Below, in pieces: positions 1 to 11,416 of a stretch of 64,000 nt of DNA. Positions within the stretch are counted from its first letter, which is position 1. Each line of letters opens with the position of its first letter. Origin of the DNA: Distichodus sexfasciatus (taxonomy: Eukaryota > Chordata > Actinopteri > Characiformes > Distichodontidae); assembly GCA_032718565.1 (NCBI GenBank), contig JAVGVS010000112.1:694884-758883 (forward strand). Reading direction: 5' to 3'. Both the position numbers and the translations under genes were made by a program. Under the pieces are notes generated by a model. The model ran no database searches. It worked only from the letters and a program-made list of their open reading frames with translations, and was not told the origin of the DNA.

Positions 1-369
1 AAATATAAGTTACATAAAAAATAAACAAAAGAAATTCTGTCCGATACTCGCTCATACACTCTCCAACAAAACAACCCACGAAGCGCCGGCGGGATTCACC
101 CCCATTTATACAGCAAGCGACACTTGGGATGAAACACTGACGTAACGAACCGAGGCTTCGTTTGTTATCGGTCACATGGTTTTCTGCTTAAATGATACAT
201 GCCTCGAAGCGGGACTTCGTCTGCCACGCCCCCTCATACTTGATACCCGCTTCGGAGCTTCATGTGCCCATCACTACTATTACACAAAAAGCAAGGATTT
301 CCACAATAAAGCCGCGTTTTAACAACACACTCTATCAAAGAGATGAACCCAATAACTGAGAATACTCAC

Positions 370-485
370 GAGTTGAAGCCGACGGAGTCGGAGAGATGGG
401 CCGGGTGACTCAAAGGCAGAGCGATGCGCCGCGAGGAAATGACTCCTTTTATACCCTTTGAACCGCGACCGACCACTTCCGGGTC
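370..485 (-). promoter_or_regulatory. Minus-strand TATA promoter and non-coding first exon of a gene left of the window
   Basis: Read on the minus strand, an ETS-type site (CCGGAAGTG, about 474-483) is followed by a good TATA box (GGTATAAAAGG, 445-455). About 30 bases further there is a GC-rich stretch ending in a strong splice donor (CTC|GTGAGTATT, exon end at 370, intron from 369 leftward). The GC content of this block contrasts with the AT-rich DNA around it. This looks like a core promoter plus a short 5' untranslated first exon, with the rest of the gene beyond position 1. No coding sequence is visible, so the gene cannot be named. The start site near 415-425 is inferred from TATA spacing. 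Confidence 0.5.
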
Positions 486-2208
486 CTACTGTGGTCGCGG
501 GAGGCAGTGCGCGTGACACTATGTGCTTTTATAAAGTATCAGAGAAAGATTTATCAGGGATTTTTCTTAATGCGTGAAGGTGTGAAAATAATTATTTAAT
601 TATTTATGTTCAAATTTATTTCAACATATATATCAGGGTGATTAAAATCCATTTTTTTTACGCCCAGGATAATAAATCTATAAATATGAATGAAAAGAAG
701 TAGTTGGACATCATATTTGTCATTACATTTACACTGATCCTCAGCATTAAGTACGTTTTAATACAAGTTGGGAACACAAATTGTCGTCTGAGCTGTTGTA
801 AAATCTGAATCAGAATGAATTTGAAGTTTATTGCACAGTATGTTGTCACATACAAGGAATCTGCCAAGACATTAAAAGCCAAAAAAGTATTTTTATGTAT
901 AAGACACTAATCTAAGTATAAATAGAAAATGGACATCGCTGTACAAATAAGAAAAATACCTTATAACCACACCAGCGGACGTTTTAAACATAATATGCAC
1001 TGATATCTGAAAAATACTTACAGTGTAATAAAGTAAAGATTGCAACATTTAAGTTTGTTAATTTTAACTATACAATCGATATCAACGTGCGCGTGATAAA
1101 TAGTAGTTATAAAACGTTTTACGAACCGCAATCTATTTTAATTCATTTGTAAGTTGTATATCTGTATTTTAGCAAAATACGGTATCTTATAACATGTATT
1201 GTGTCGTATGACACGTTTTATGAGTTTACATTAGCAGGAGCAATCATTTTCACCTGTTTCAAAAAGGAAACGCTTCCTTCCGCTGTTTTCAATGGAACGC
1301 GCTCTCGCGACCGGGGACGCAACTTTCGGCGGGGACGCATTTTTCGGCATAACACCTGTTCACTCTTAGTAATTTAGCAGAAATGCCAAGTTGCCAGTAG
1401 GTGTTAATGCATTTTTAATGCCATTGTTTTTAAAGGGGTTTCTTTTGTCACTCTTATTAAGTGACAAAATATCAGTGTATCCCAAATATAAATTAAGCAT
1501 AAATTAAGCAATATTATGCACAATAATGTAAATAATTGAATTCAGCATTAAACGGTATATGGAGTTTAGTAACTAAAACAGAATCGTTTTTAAAGTTATC
1601 TCTTTCGCAGTCACTATAAATTCCATATACCATCAGCGCGTTAGCCCCAATTTACAAAAATAGTGTGTATTTAAATCGTTTAACTTGTGAATAAAGCGAG
1701 CCTTTTTTAAACTTCCTAAATTATAAAGCCATAATTGCCGAAAAAGAATTTTGGAATTACTAGAGATTTTTTTCGGGGAAGAATTAAGATACAGTTTGGG
1801 GCTACTGCTGTGTACTTTCATTATTTTCTCATTTTCATATTTTCGTCTTTCAATGAACATTAATGAAAATGGTCAACAGATACCCACGGCTATTCTAGCC
1901 TTCATTAAATATGCCACACAAACAGACATATGTTCAATATAGTAAAAAAAAAAGACATGCAAAACACGAAAGTTCTTTAACTGGTAAATATATCATAATG
2001 GGCAAATTCTTCACCAGTTGCAAAGTAGGCTCGTGTCTCTCCTCACCAGTAGTCTCCCTCTGTAGAATTAAATAACAACAAATCGGTTTAAATGAACACT
2101 GAATAAATATATTGCAAATTAAGCAAAGAGCATGTTCTGCACAATACTATAAATTTATTACAACATAAAACAGAATACCTCTTCTTTATTGGCCTCGATC
2201 TCTCTTAC
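486..2208. other. AT-rich intergenic DNA without a recognisable gene
   Basis: No exon with credible splice sites or family similarity was found. A LINE/SINE-like tail fragment is present in reverse near 815-890. A short CpG-rich patch lies at about 1290-1350. The open frames here are short and have no coding character. Confidence 0.5.
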
Positions 2209-2260
2209 CTCAGACATCATGATGATGGTCTGAGGGACAAGAGCCCGGTGTTGGGTGAGC
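2209..2260 (-). other. Candidate single exon of an unidentified minus-strand gene
   Basis: On the minus strand a CTCAG acceptor at 2261-2262 precedes 52 bases that stay open in the phase reading LTQHRALVPQTIIMMSE. The segment ends at GAG|GTAAGAG, a near-consensus donor. A possible following exon begins at 2059 after TTCTACAG and would join in phase 0. I do not recognise the peptide. A chance pairing of splice-like motifs next to the LINE fragment at 2280-2530 is equally possible. Confidence 0.2.
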
Positions 2261-2279
2261 CTGAGACTGGTGATGCATG

Positions 2280-2530
2280 TGGATTTCCAGGTCTCATCTT
2301 TAACTGTACTGCACACAGTGCAGTCCTTATACTCAGAACATGTTTGGTCATCAACATCATTTGACCCGTCTTTGAGTATTATGGTAGTTAATTGTACTAG
2401 AAAATCTGCTGTTGTTATTGCACTGTCCTGCCTCGCTTCTTACTTTGTTATCTGCCCTATATGTGTATATGTACACATTTAAGATAATTATAAATGTCAA
2501 TGAAATTATTTGACTTTGACTTGTGAATTT
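2280..2530 (+). repeat. LINE 3' tail fragment
   Basis: The segment ends in an AATGAAATTATTTGACTTTG-type tail, which resembles the tails seen near 22000-22040 and 44330. Those tails close fish non-LTR retrotransposon 3' ends. No reverse transcriptase frame remains. Confidence 0.4.
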
Positions 2531-2849
2531 TCGATGGAGGTCCCGAAGATCAGGGTTTAAATATTTCATTGTTTTCCCACTGCTGGCCCACTGAAGTTCT
2601 CTACATTCGAGACATTGGCGTTCATTTTTACATATTCTTAAACGGTTTTTAATTAATCGCGTTTAAAACTTAAGAACTGGGTCTATAATTTAAAGCAGTG
2701 AAATAAAGATGCTACTCCCACAACCATTTACATTCACTTTTGTTACTGGTAGCAAAAAATACAACAGTAAGTACGCAGTAAGAACGCAAAAGGCAAAGAT
2801 CAGAGTTTAGTTCATCTTGGGAAAACAGCAGTATCACAACGGCACATTC

Positions 2850-3213
2850 ACATCTTTAACGTGCGCATAATGACGTAGAGAAGAGTGTATCTCTCTCAGG
2901 CTCTTTTCCTAAATTCTCCATCACTTCTTCCCTTAATCTCATGACATTTTCTCACTGAGGTCAACCAGAAACACTTAGGAAGTAACACGGCACGTCTAGC
3001 CATTTTTTTTTTGAAGTATTCGACTGCTGTATTTCTTGCCTATTCGACTCTTTAAAATGAGAACTTTACCCAAGTAGCAACCTCAGGCGTCATGAAGGCG
3101 TTACGGCACAGTGATAAGATGCAGTTTTACTGGGTAACAATATTATACAAATCGCGAGAATCCGGTGTCAACCCTAACGTCCAGTCAGCCGCTTAAAATA
3201 CTGTTAACCCGTC
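2850..3213 (+). promoter_or_regulatory. Upstream region of CFAP97D-like copy A, homologous to that of copy B
   Basis: This stretch aligns by eye with 12255-12672 upstream of copy B. Shared blocks include TATCACAACGGCA, CATAATGACGTA (CRE-like half site at about 2868), CTCTCAGnCTC, a CTCATGACnTnTTC block, and ACTGGGTAACA shortly before the start codon. Its preservation in two copies suggests the promoter was duplicated with the gene. In this gene family a CRE would fit CREM-driven spermatid expression, which is inference. Confidence 0.45.
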
Positions 3214-5725
3214 ATGTACGATTTCAAAAGAGACACGGACTATCTGGCCTACCCTGTAATCACTGGGGCGAAAAGACACTACACTGGTTTGAGAATCCTA
3301 GGCGACCAGCGAAAATACATCGATTATAAACTGAAAACATCAAACGGCAAGCAAAACCTTTCATTATTTACGCACATTAATGACATGTTCCTGTGGATGA
3401 TGCAGTTTGCACGAAATCTATTTAACATATTTAACATAACAGGGGACGAATTTCCACATCAGTCCAGAGAAATTCATGACAGAGGCATGCGGAGCTCGAG
3501 CCGTGCGATATCGCGTTTCAGATTTACGTAAACTGCGTATCAAGCTCGTGCACACAAGCAACTCGACGCTCGTTCAGCGAAACAGCGCCCCTATGGTCAC
3601 AAAATCTGACGGTCACAGAATACGGTGTAACACCGGACAATGAAACAGCTAGAAAAGGTTCAAAGCTTTGAACATTAGGACATTATATGTTTCCGCATGA
3701 TATATGTCTGAATTGAAAATGTTGTAAATGTCCTCTGTTGACAATACCGAACTTGATGCTCATACAACAATTTTCAGGCTCGAATAAAAAATACAACCAG
3801 GTCTAATTTTAATCTGCCCTTTCAGTCTCTGTTCGGTGTGAAGATTAGGTTCCTTATGGAGCCAAAGTAATGGCAGGTGGGCGTACTCAAGCTAGTTTAG
3901 AAAATATAAAGATTTGAATTTATTGTAAATATTTGGAAAACTCCATTTGTATAAATATTTGAATTTACACTTACATTTACACTATTTAGCAGGCACTTTT
4001 ACTCAGAGCAAGTTACATTCCGTAATTACTTGGACAACTTAAGGGTCTTGCTTAGGGTCGAATGGTTGTAGTACTTGAGACAGGACAGAGCTGACTTTCA
4101 ACCTATGACCTCTGTAAGCAAATATCCCACCACTATATAGCCACCACCCACATTTGTACACCAGGTTATGTTCATTATTTAGTTATTTTCATAGGTCTGT
4201 CAGTGCTTATTAAAAATCTACTAATGAGTGTCAAGAAGAACAGCATTTTGAACAGATAGCTCTCTTTTTCATCTTTAGTTGGAAATTTACACCAATATAG
4301 TTAGGCTTCTTAGTACAACTTTGATTAACACAAAACATATTCCAACAGTCTACATCTATGTAGTCTGTATCAGATGTTTAACAAAGACAGTATATTATAT
4401 TAGGGAAGATTTGTTTGAGCAAACATGTCCATTAGAGCATATATTGTGGAATGATTTCTGCATGTCTTGACACATATTTACTGTATTTAGGACTTACAAG
4501 CGACTTTCTAATTTTCTAATTACAGGGACAGTCTCTCTGAAGCAACTTGGGGTTAAGGGTCTAGGCTCAGGGGCCCATTGATAGTAGTGCGTGGAGGTAG
4601 GAGCTGGATTTGAATCTACAACCTCTTGGTCTGTTGGCAAGTGTCCTCCTAGACCATCACTGTGCAATATAACGAATATGCTTGAATCTGTGATCATTTT
4701 AGACACTACTATATAACTTTAAACCTTTATGTTGTGGCAACTTACTAACTAAATAACACTCATTTTGATGTGATTGCAGTCAAAGCAGTGGTGGACAGTA
4801 GATGCCCAACAATATACCCTCACTGCTACGTAAACCTAAAAAAACATCAGGTAAGCAGAGAAAATGTGTCATATATTCACAAAGATGCACATGTATATGC
4901 ATGTTATACACACAGCGGGAGAATGTATTCAGACCTGCTTCACTTTTTTCAATTTTGTTATGTATTTTAGATGGAACATGATCGTCAGGTGGAGTTGGAG
5001 CGCTTTGACAGGCTGTTGCTGTCCAGAATTGCCACTAATGTGGGCAAAAGGAATCCAGAATTCTGGAATGATTTTAAGCCCCCGTAACTACAGTTAAATT
5101 CTCTCTAAATTCAATTGAAAAATATGTTTGACCACAAAATTGTACATTCTTCTGCAAGGTACTACTTTTGCTGTATAAGCTTGAACCGCTAATTTGGAAT
5201 CTTCTTGGCACCAATTAATTTAGTATTACTTTGTCTCGGAACAGACCTCCGTTAGCTCCTGCAAGGGATATCTTCATCAAAAAGAGCACAACCAAGTCTG
5301 TGTACGACTGCAGGGAATGGATCAAGCAATACAAAGTAAGACAGAGGAGCTTCACAGGCTGCATTTTAGGCTATTGACTTATCAGTAGTGATGGACTGTA
5401 GAGAAAAATAGACAGCAGTGAGTGTAACCTGAAAAATGTTCTTGGACTTACAAAAACTGAATCTAACTACCATATATTAACAATTAATTTTTTGACACAT
5501 AAAGTACAGAAAATTGTTGATTAATCTAATTTGATCTTGTCAAAGGCGATGAAAGAACAAGTATATCAACTTAAGCAACTTAAGGACCCAAAGCCTTATA
5601 GGGTAAGTAATAGCTACATTTCTTCACTGCTTAAAATGTATTACTGAAAGAATAGATCGTTCCAAAACTCCTCACATGTGACTCTTCCTTTAACCCAGCT
5701 GCCACCATTGAACTTTAAACACTGA
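3214..5725 (+). CDS. CFAP97-domain protein, tandem copy A (six exons)
   Basis: Exons: 3214-3346, 4780-4850, 4971-5083, 5245-5335, 5546-5602, 5699-5725 (stop TGA). Phases agree at every junction, giving a 163-residue protein. It starts MYDFKRDTDYLAYPVI. Residues about 45-90 fit the CFAP97/KIAA1430 (hemingway) domain: VDSRCPTIYPHCYVNLKKHQ, then an acidic-basic helix ending LLLSRIATNV. The C-terminal part (VYDCREWIKQYK, YQLKQLKDPKPYR, LPPLNFKH) is shared with the other two copies. Length and the N-terminal LAYPVI match CFAP97D1, an axonemal protein needed for sperm flagellum maintenance in mammals. CFAP97D2 or a fish-specific paralogue cannot be excluded. Intron 1 starts with GC rather than GT. 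Start chosen because both complete copies align from this Met. Family confident, exact orthology not. Confidence 0.75.
3963..4145 (-). repeat. tRNA-type SINE with ATGTAAATG tail, reverse
   Basis: The reverse-oriented copy has the tail (ACATTTACACT) at left, then the reverse of the typical teleost body (CAACTTAAGGGTCTTGCT) and a degenerate head near 4140. The same family recurs at 4495, 6025, 15413, 38443, 49785, 52448 and 54850. Confidence 0.5.
4495..4668 (-). repeat. tRNA-type SINE, reverse
   Basis: Contains GGGACAGTCTCTCTGAAGCA, ACTTGGGGTTAAGGGTCT and a reverse B-box-like GGATTTGAATCTACAACC. It is the same family as 54850-55022 and lies in intron 1 of CFAP97D copy A. Confidence 0.55.
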
Positions 5726-6024
5726 AGCTGACCCACATGTCCTTACAGAATGAACTACAGGAAAACCTGTACTACACACTAAACGTCTAACAAACAACAG
5801 TGTATTTCAAGATGGAACACCCCCCACCCCCAAATTTCAAAACTGATTTCCATAATGGAATGGAAGCTAAGGGGAAACCAAAGACAGTTTTTTACAGACC
5901 AAAAGTTTCATAAATAAAAAGTGCCTTGTGTTTTTTCAAAAAAAAGTATAAGTCTGTAGTGTCACCCAACTTCATTAGAAAAAAAACTTTGTAAGTGTTT
6001 TTTAATATCAAACAAGTGTTATAA

Positions 6025-6190
6025 AGTCTCAGTGGCCAAGTGGTAGGTACACTCCTATGAAGAGGTTATAGATTCTCATCCAGTCCTATCCTACTCTCAG
6101 TACAGTACAATCAAGCAAGACCCTTGACCCCAAAGTGTCCCAGGCGACTGCTCCAGTAATTAAGAAACAGAAGTTGCTCTGAATAATAGA
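6025..6190 (+). repeat. tRNA-type SINE, forward
   Basis: The head GTGGCCAAGTGGTAGG is followed by CAAGACCCTTGACCCCAAAG and GACTGCTCCAGTAATTAAG. This is the forward orientation of the family found reversed at 4495. Confidence 0.5.
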
Positions 6191-6464
6191 ATTTGATAAA
6201 TGTTGTAAACACATGTAGCTGGAAATTCTTTGCAGTTCTCCCACAGCTGAATTTTAACACCTGAGACTTGGTGTTATTATCGGTCCAAAGATTGGCACAA
6301 ATGTGCAAGTGCAATTACAGTATATGCTATTAAAAATACTTGGTAAATTCCTGGTAAAATCTAAAATGGATAAATTATTACAAATTGACAAAAGTTAAGA
6401 ATGTCAAAGAATTTCAGGTTCCATTGACCAACTTTTAGTGCTATTTAGCGTTGTGAATGGGCCG

Positions 6465-6655
6465 ATGGGTGTGGTATGGTGGTTAGCACTGTCACCTCAC
6501 AGCAAGATCTCAGGGTCGGTCATGGGGCCTTTCTATGTAGACTTTGCGTGCTCTTTCTGTGTTCGTGTGGGTTTTATCCGGGTGTTCCAGTTTCTTCCCA
6601 CAGTCCAAAAGCATGCCCTATAGGTTAATTGCTGACTCTAAATTGTCCCATATGA
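6465..6655 (+). repeat. Dispersed teleost repeat (GGTTAGCACTGTCACCTCAC family)
   Basis: Shows the sequence GGTTAGCACTGTCACCTCAC, then GGGGCCTTTCT, GGGTTTTATCCGGGTG and CCACAGTCCAAAAGCATGC. This is a very common fish repeat. Further copies lie at 21270-21490 (forward), 24385-24625 (reverse) and 54120-54480 (reverse). Confidence 0.65.
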
Positions 6656-6769
6656 TGAGACAATAATGAATGAATGGAATGAATGAATGAATGGGCCGAT
6701 GGGGTAGTACATTTTGACAACTGCTGCTTTGACATTTGATTTGACAATAATCAGATGTCTGGCTCAATG

Positions 6770-6826
6770 TTCAGCATCACATACAACATCTATCTTCACT
6801 CATCCTTTCAGAAACTATAAGAAAAG
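6770..6826 (+). pseudogene. Decayed exon 2 of the middle CFAP97D copy
   Basis: The frame reads TTSIFTHPFRNYKKR just before a GTAATG donor. It lines up with PTIYTHAYIKLKKRQ of copy B exon 2. The last codon is out of register with the phase-0 exon that follows at 7260, and no exon 1 was found upstream. The similarity is short, so this is tentative. Confidence 0.35.
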
Positions 6827-7259
6827 GTAATGTTAACAGCTAATTTTTTTCCACATACTTGTTAGCTAGCTAAGTTAGGTAACTTCATTCTAGCATTGGC
6901 TAATGTTATCTAGCTAGAAGAAGACTTCTCTGTGTAGAGAATTAAAACATGCTTGGGGGATTTAGCAAAAAATAAGCAGCATAAGTGTTTTTTAACCCTC
7001 ATTTTCGTTATCCGTATTATTGTACTTTTTTGTTAGACAAGTAACACCCTCACTCTTGGATGTGACCTGACTTAGAAGATTCTAAATACAGTAGCGTGGG
7101 ACTTGAAGGTTAAGACTTAAAGCTTACTTATGATTTGCAATGTAATGCAATGTTATGTAATGACCTACTCCCCCTTTGCAAAGCACATATCAGGTGCTTC
7201 TAAGAGCTTTGTTCAATTTCAGAAAGGAAGGAGCTAATAATTTTGACCTTGAATTTTAG

Positions 7260-7977
7260 GTGGAACTTGACCGTGAACAACTACTGTCCAGAATTGCCAG
7301 AAAAAGGGATCAAATGAATCCAGCTCATCTGGAAGAATTTAATCCCAGGTAACTACGTTCACGATATAGTGTTTAGAAACACAAAGTTAAGCTGTTCTGC
7401 ATTTTGATATTTTTATAAAGTAGTTTTCAACCATGAAATTATTCTCTCATTAAAAACTACTTTACTGCAGCTGTATGTGGTAGAACAGCATTATTTTGAA
7501 TGTGCTCAGCACAAGTTAATTCAGTGTTACTTTGTCTCAGCACAGACGGCCAATAAGTCCAGCAGGGGAAGCCTTCCTCAAGAACACATCCAAATCTGTC
7601 TACGACTGCAGGGAATGGATCAAGCAGTACAATGTAAGATGGAAGAGCTTCACAGACTATAAGTACAGTGACTGAATGTGACAAACAATAGACCTATTAA
7701 AACTGAAACTTACAACTATAATATATTAACAATTAATAACTATGACACTCACATTGCACAGAAAATGTCACTACATAATTCATTTGATTTCATCTTATCA
7801 CAGGAGATGAAGGAACAATTGCAACGACAAAAGCAACTTAAGAGTCCAAAACCTTTTAGGGTAAGTACTTAGAAAATGTGCTAAAAGAATGACTGTAATA
7901 TATTCATTCTTTAAAAATCTTCTCACACGTGACTTTATCCAATCCAGCTGCCACCACTGGATATTACTCAAAGATGA
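7260..7977 (+). CDS. CFAP97-domain gene, middle copy, exons 3-6 only
   Basis: Four exons have intact splice sites and frame: 7260-7348, 7546-7633, 7804-7860, 7948-7977 (stop TGA). They read VELDREQLLSRIARKRDQ, then FLKNTSKSVYDCREWIKQYN, then MKEQLQRQKQLKSPKPFR and LPPLDITQR. They match exons 3-6 of copies A and B, and intron sequence is also shared, so this is a genomic duplicate. Differences: exon 3 lacks the first five residues and two others, and exon 4 has one Lys fewer. No usable exons 1-2 were found. Either it is a 5'-truncated pseudogene, or its exons form an alternative 3' end for copy A: exon A2 ends in phase 0 and this block begins in phase 0. Confidence 0.6.
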
Positions 7978-8232
7978 CCGGCACTGAAGTAGACCTTCAT
8001 ATCCTTAGAGAATGAAGTACAGGAAAATCTTTACCACATTCTAAACCTGACAAATGAATGTATTTCAAGACAAAATGACAATCCATGATATCAAACAATA
8101 CTCAAATTACATATGCTATAAAATTATTTTTGAAAGAAAAATAATTACTGGTGATCTTTTCTTCTGATGATATGTAGCTCTGTTAACCTGTTACTGAGGT
8201 TATGTGTAGTATTATTTACATGTCTTAACTGT

Positions 8233-9295
8233 TAGAGTTGGGGTCAAGACCACCTAAACTGCGACTGAGACAAGTAGAAGACCAGGGTGTGTCAAGATCG
8301 AGACAAGTCCAAGACACTGAAGAGCCGAGACTGAAATGAGACCAAGACCATGGTTGGACGAGACTGAGAAGAGACCCAGACCAATGCAACTTCTGACAAA
8401 TAAGTGGAACATGCAAAGCCTAAGCAACCCTCAAAAGAGCTGAACAAAGCAAACAACATACACTAATCAACATTAAACAAGTTTATTCAATATTTATCTC
8501 TTACATATCTATGACATATCTGCTTCTTTGAAGGCAGTTATCCAAACTGATCACATCATATGTTAAACTCAACAAACCACAGTGGCAGAACACTCCTCAA
8601 GACCAAACTCACTGTTTTATTGGCTTGCAGAGTTTTTAATATGCAGAGACATTCTATGGCTTAGTACTGTCAGGAAAAATAAGGATAGTGCCAGGAGGAA
8701 ACACTTCTTTATCTATTTGGCATCCATCATACAGAATAAAATTATTTGATAACAAACACATTTTATATATTTATTTTTCCCTATTGATTACTCTCTAACA
8801 TTATAAACTGGAAAAATATATAATTTTTCTGATCATTTGCAAATTAAGGAATAATAAAGTTTTGGGTCATTTTGAGCCAATTTGGATTCATTTTGGCCTT
8901 TAAAATGAGCTTCTTTTAGTCTTTCTGGAAGGCATGAGCCAACCCTGGGCGGGTGCCAACACCCCGCAGGGAACACACACTGCGCTGAATTACTTAGAAA
9001 TAATTTTACATACAGATGAATGAATATATTGTCCGGTAAGTTCAAAGTCTTGTGAGTCTGACGGTATGTGTATAGTTTCTGTAAGTTAAAGGGATTCTGA
9101 GTTATGAAAACACTGATTAATACATAACACAAAATGCCTGCGTCAGTTTCAAAGAGTTAATAGTTGGGGGTGTGGTCCTAGCTGGTCTCAAAATAAAATC
9201 CAGAGTCTTTTTTGTCCAAGTCCATGACAAGACCACGTACAAGTACGGCCGTATCCGAGACAAGACCGAAACCGGTCTCTAGTACTACAACTCTA
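8233..9295. mobile_element. Non-autonomous hAT-like element with near-perfect 8-bp target duplication
   Basis: The element begins TAGAGTTGGGGTC and ends GTACTACAACTCTA, giving inverted termini (TAGAGTTG). It is flanked by TTAACTGT (8225-8232) and TTAAATGT (9296-9303), which match at 7 of 8 positions. The interior has repeated AGACCAAGACC-type motifs and a block at 8600-8930 related to 46250-46560. No transposase frame is visible. A fragment of the common teleost repeat lies near 8940-8985. Confidence 0.7.
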
Positions 9296-9904
9296 TTAAA
9301 TGTGTGTATTTTTCTAAGCCAAACCTGGAATTTATAAATGAACTACTGAAACTCAACTCTACTACACAGGCGCACAACTACTGTGACAACACACAAAATA
9401 ACGTGCTTTTGCGAGGTCGTCAGATGCTTTTTTGTGTCTGTCATAGTCTGCCATCTCGTTTGAATACAGTGGTGTTACAACCTTAAACTACTCTGGTGGC
9501 TATGAGGTATAAAGGAAGACTGAGTTTTTTCCTTTAAGATCTCAAAGGGCTGAGGAATGGAGTGCTCATGACAAGCCAAGCCACACTGCCAGATAAATTG
9601 AGTGATTTCTATGCTGGCTTCGATTTCCCAAATTCTGAGGAGGCCATCGCCATGGAGGGTGCACAGAGCACTTGTCAGCAAATGATGACCTCTATGCCAG
9701 TGTCTAAAGGCCACAGACAGGCTCTGGATAGAGGTCACCATTTCTGATAGCTGCTATCATATTGTGTGACCCTACCATAACTCTGGAAAAATTTAAAGAC
9801 AGGCCTATATATGTCTTCTTCGGATAAAGAGTTCCAGCATAGAAATCACCACTTCTCATAGTTGGCATACTGTACCTTTTAAAACAGTTTCCACAGGTAT
9901 AAGT

Positions 9905-10110
9905 ACATAGGTAGAAGGATGCTGAGGTTGGAGCCACCAGGCAGGATGCTGAGAGGAAGACCAAAAAGGAGAATTATGGATGTGGTGAAACATGAGGACA
10001 TGAGGTTAGTTGGTGTGAGGGTAGAAGATGCAGAGGATAGGACTAAATGGAGACAGATGATTCTCTGTGGCGACCCCTGAAGGGAAAAGCCGAAAGAGGA
10101 AGAAGAACCT
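9905..10110 (+). mobile_element. LINE ORF2 C-terminal fragment (RTE-like)
   Basis: One frame reads PPGRMLRGRPKRRIMDVV, then VGVRVEDAEDRTKWRQMI followed by CGDP. This is the usual C-terminus of fish RTE-type LINE polyproteins. It is short, interrupted, and has no reverse transcriptase core. Confidence 0.6.
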
Positions 10111-10214
10111 TTGTGCATCAGTACTCCATAATCAAAACCATTTGTGGGGTTGAAATGAACAGGCAGTTTCTGTCATAGTGGTGACAATTTCTGATAGAAA
10201 GAATATATAGAGTA

Positions 10215-10350
10215 CCAGTGTTGTTACTTTTTAAAAATCAATAGTTATAGTTACTAGTTACTTCTCCCAAAAAGGAGCGGAGTTAGCAACTGAAGTACAG
10301 CATTATAAAAGTAACTAGTTACCAGGAAAAGTAACTATTGTGGAACTGTT
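10215..10350. repeat. Short inverted-repeat element (AGTAACTAGTTAC motifs)
   Basis: AGTTACTAGTTACTTCTCCC and AAAGTAACTAGTTACC form opposed motifs. They resemble the GTTACT-rich ends of the hAT-type element at 42031-42624. No target duplication could be assigned. Confidence 0.4.
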
Positions 10351-11416
10351 TTTTTTTTTTTTTAATGTTCAAATATATCAAAGAATTGTATTAAATACAC
10401 ACATAGACACAGAAACACACACATACACACATCTTTGATGGAACTTCAACTATTTATTCAACTGTTCATAATAAAACTGAATATTAAATATGTTTAATTA
10501 TTGAAATGGACATTTAAAAGAATAAATAATTAATAGAAAGCATTGTATACTAATCTACACTATTATAATGTTGCTGTGGTACAATCTGAGACAAGACACC
10601 TATCAAATTTAATATAGCATTGTGGAATTTTGAATTTCCTAAATAGGAATTTAACTGGGTATACCAAAACGTGTAAAAATTATATTTGGTACTCGTACTT
10701 TAATATTATTCCCCACTTCAGTGTTTAAAAGGATTACAATTACAACATCAAGTCTATTGCTTTGCGTAGAGTGTAGATAATCCACGAGGCTGTTCGTAAT
10801 TTTCCTATTTGCATTACGTACATTACTGTATTGTACTGTGTTCAAAAATGCATTATCTGTTAAGCTTAAAATGTCTGTATAAGACGTGCGTCCCCATGAA
10901 AAACAAAGGCAAATCTGAAGCCGAGCGGTAGTGCGTTTCAATGGCTGCTAAAGTGTTACGCAGAAACCGTACGTAAATTGAGTAAAGCGCTCGTCCACGA
11001 CGGGTCTCTACATTTCTCCACTGTAGGGTCACAAATTCAGATGGTCACGGAAATCGGTGTAACCCCGTGAACCCCCGTGAAGCATTGCTGTAAAAGTGTT
11101 TGTTCAGCGAGTAGTGTGCCCAGTTTTTTCAATGAAATAAATGTTTTATTGTACTAGATTGTCACAGTATTTTTATTAGTATATGATATACGAATATAAC
11201 ATGAAAACAGTATCAATTTAATACAATAATGAATTCATGGCTGAAAATAAATTATAGAAGCAGCTTGAAAAAGACGAGTTTTCAACCTACAGTGGCTTAG
11301 AGGAGGAGGGACGTTTTTTTTTATAGACGTCTTTTCACCTTTCACTTTTCAACCAAATTTAAACGTTTTTGAGACGTCTGGCAAAGTCGTCTTTTCAACA
11401 ACTTAGTGCTGGTATT
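10351..11416. other. Intergenic DNA between CFAP97D copies; contains a block related to copy A intron 1
   Basis: No gene was found. Positions about 10915-11080 resemble copy A intron 1 at 3488-3640, sharing TACGTAAA, AGCTCGTnCAC, GGTCACnAAAT and CGGTGTAAC. This suggests a remnant of a further duplication or a shared repeat. The rest is AT-rich. Confidence 0.35.

Larger units (their letters stand above)
3347..4779 (+). other. GC-AG intron 1 of CFAP97D copy A
   Basis: The donor reads AACG|GCAAGC and the acceptor TGATTGCAG|TC. No GT donor nearby keeps the conserved spacing between the two exon halves. Copy B uses the identical GCAAGC donor (12806), and reading on there would hit a stop within five codons. 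The rest of the intron holds two reverse SINE fragments and otherwise unremarkable AT-rich DNA. Confidence 0.7.

Noticed and set aside
319..519. 66-codon minus-strand open frame in the GC-rich block
   Set aside because: It overlaps the TATA box and promoter. The frame is open because of GC content, not coding.
3347..3531. Continuation of the copy A exon 1 frame to 105 residues
   Set aside because: Read-through into intron 1. Copy B stops within five codons there, and similarity to the family ends at the GC donor.
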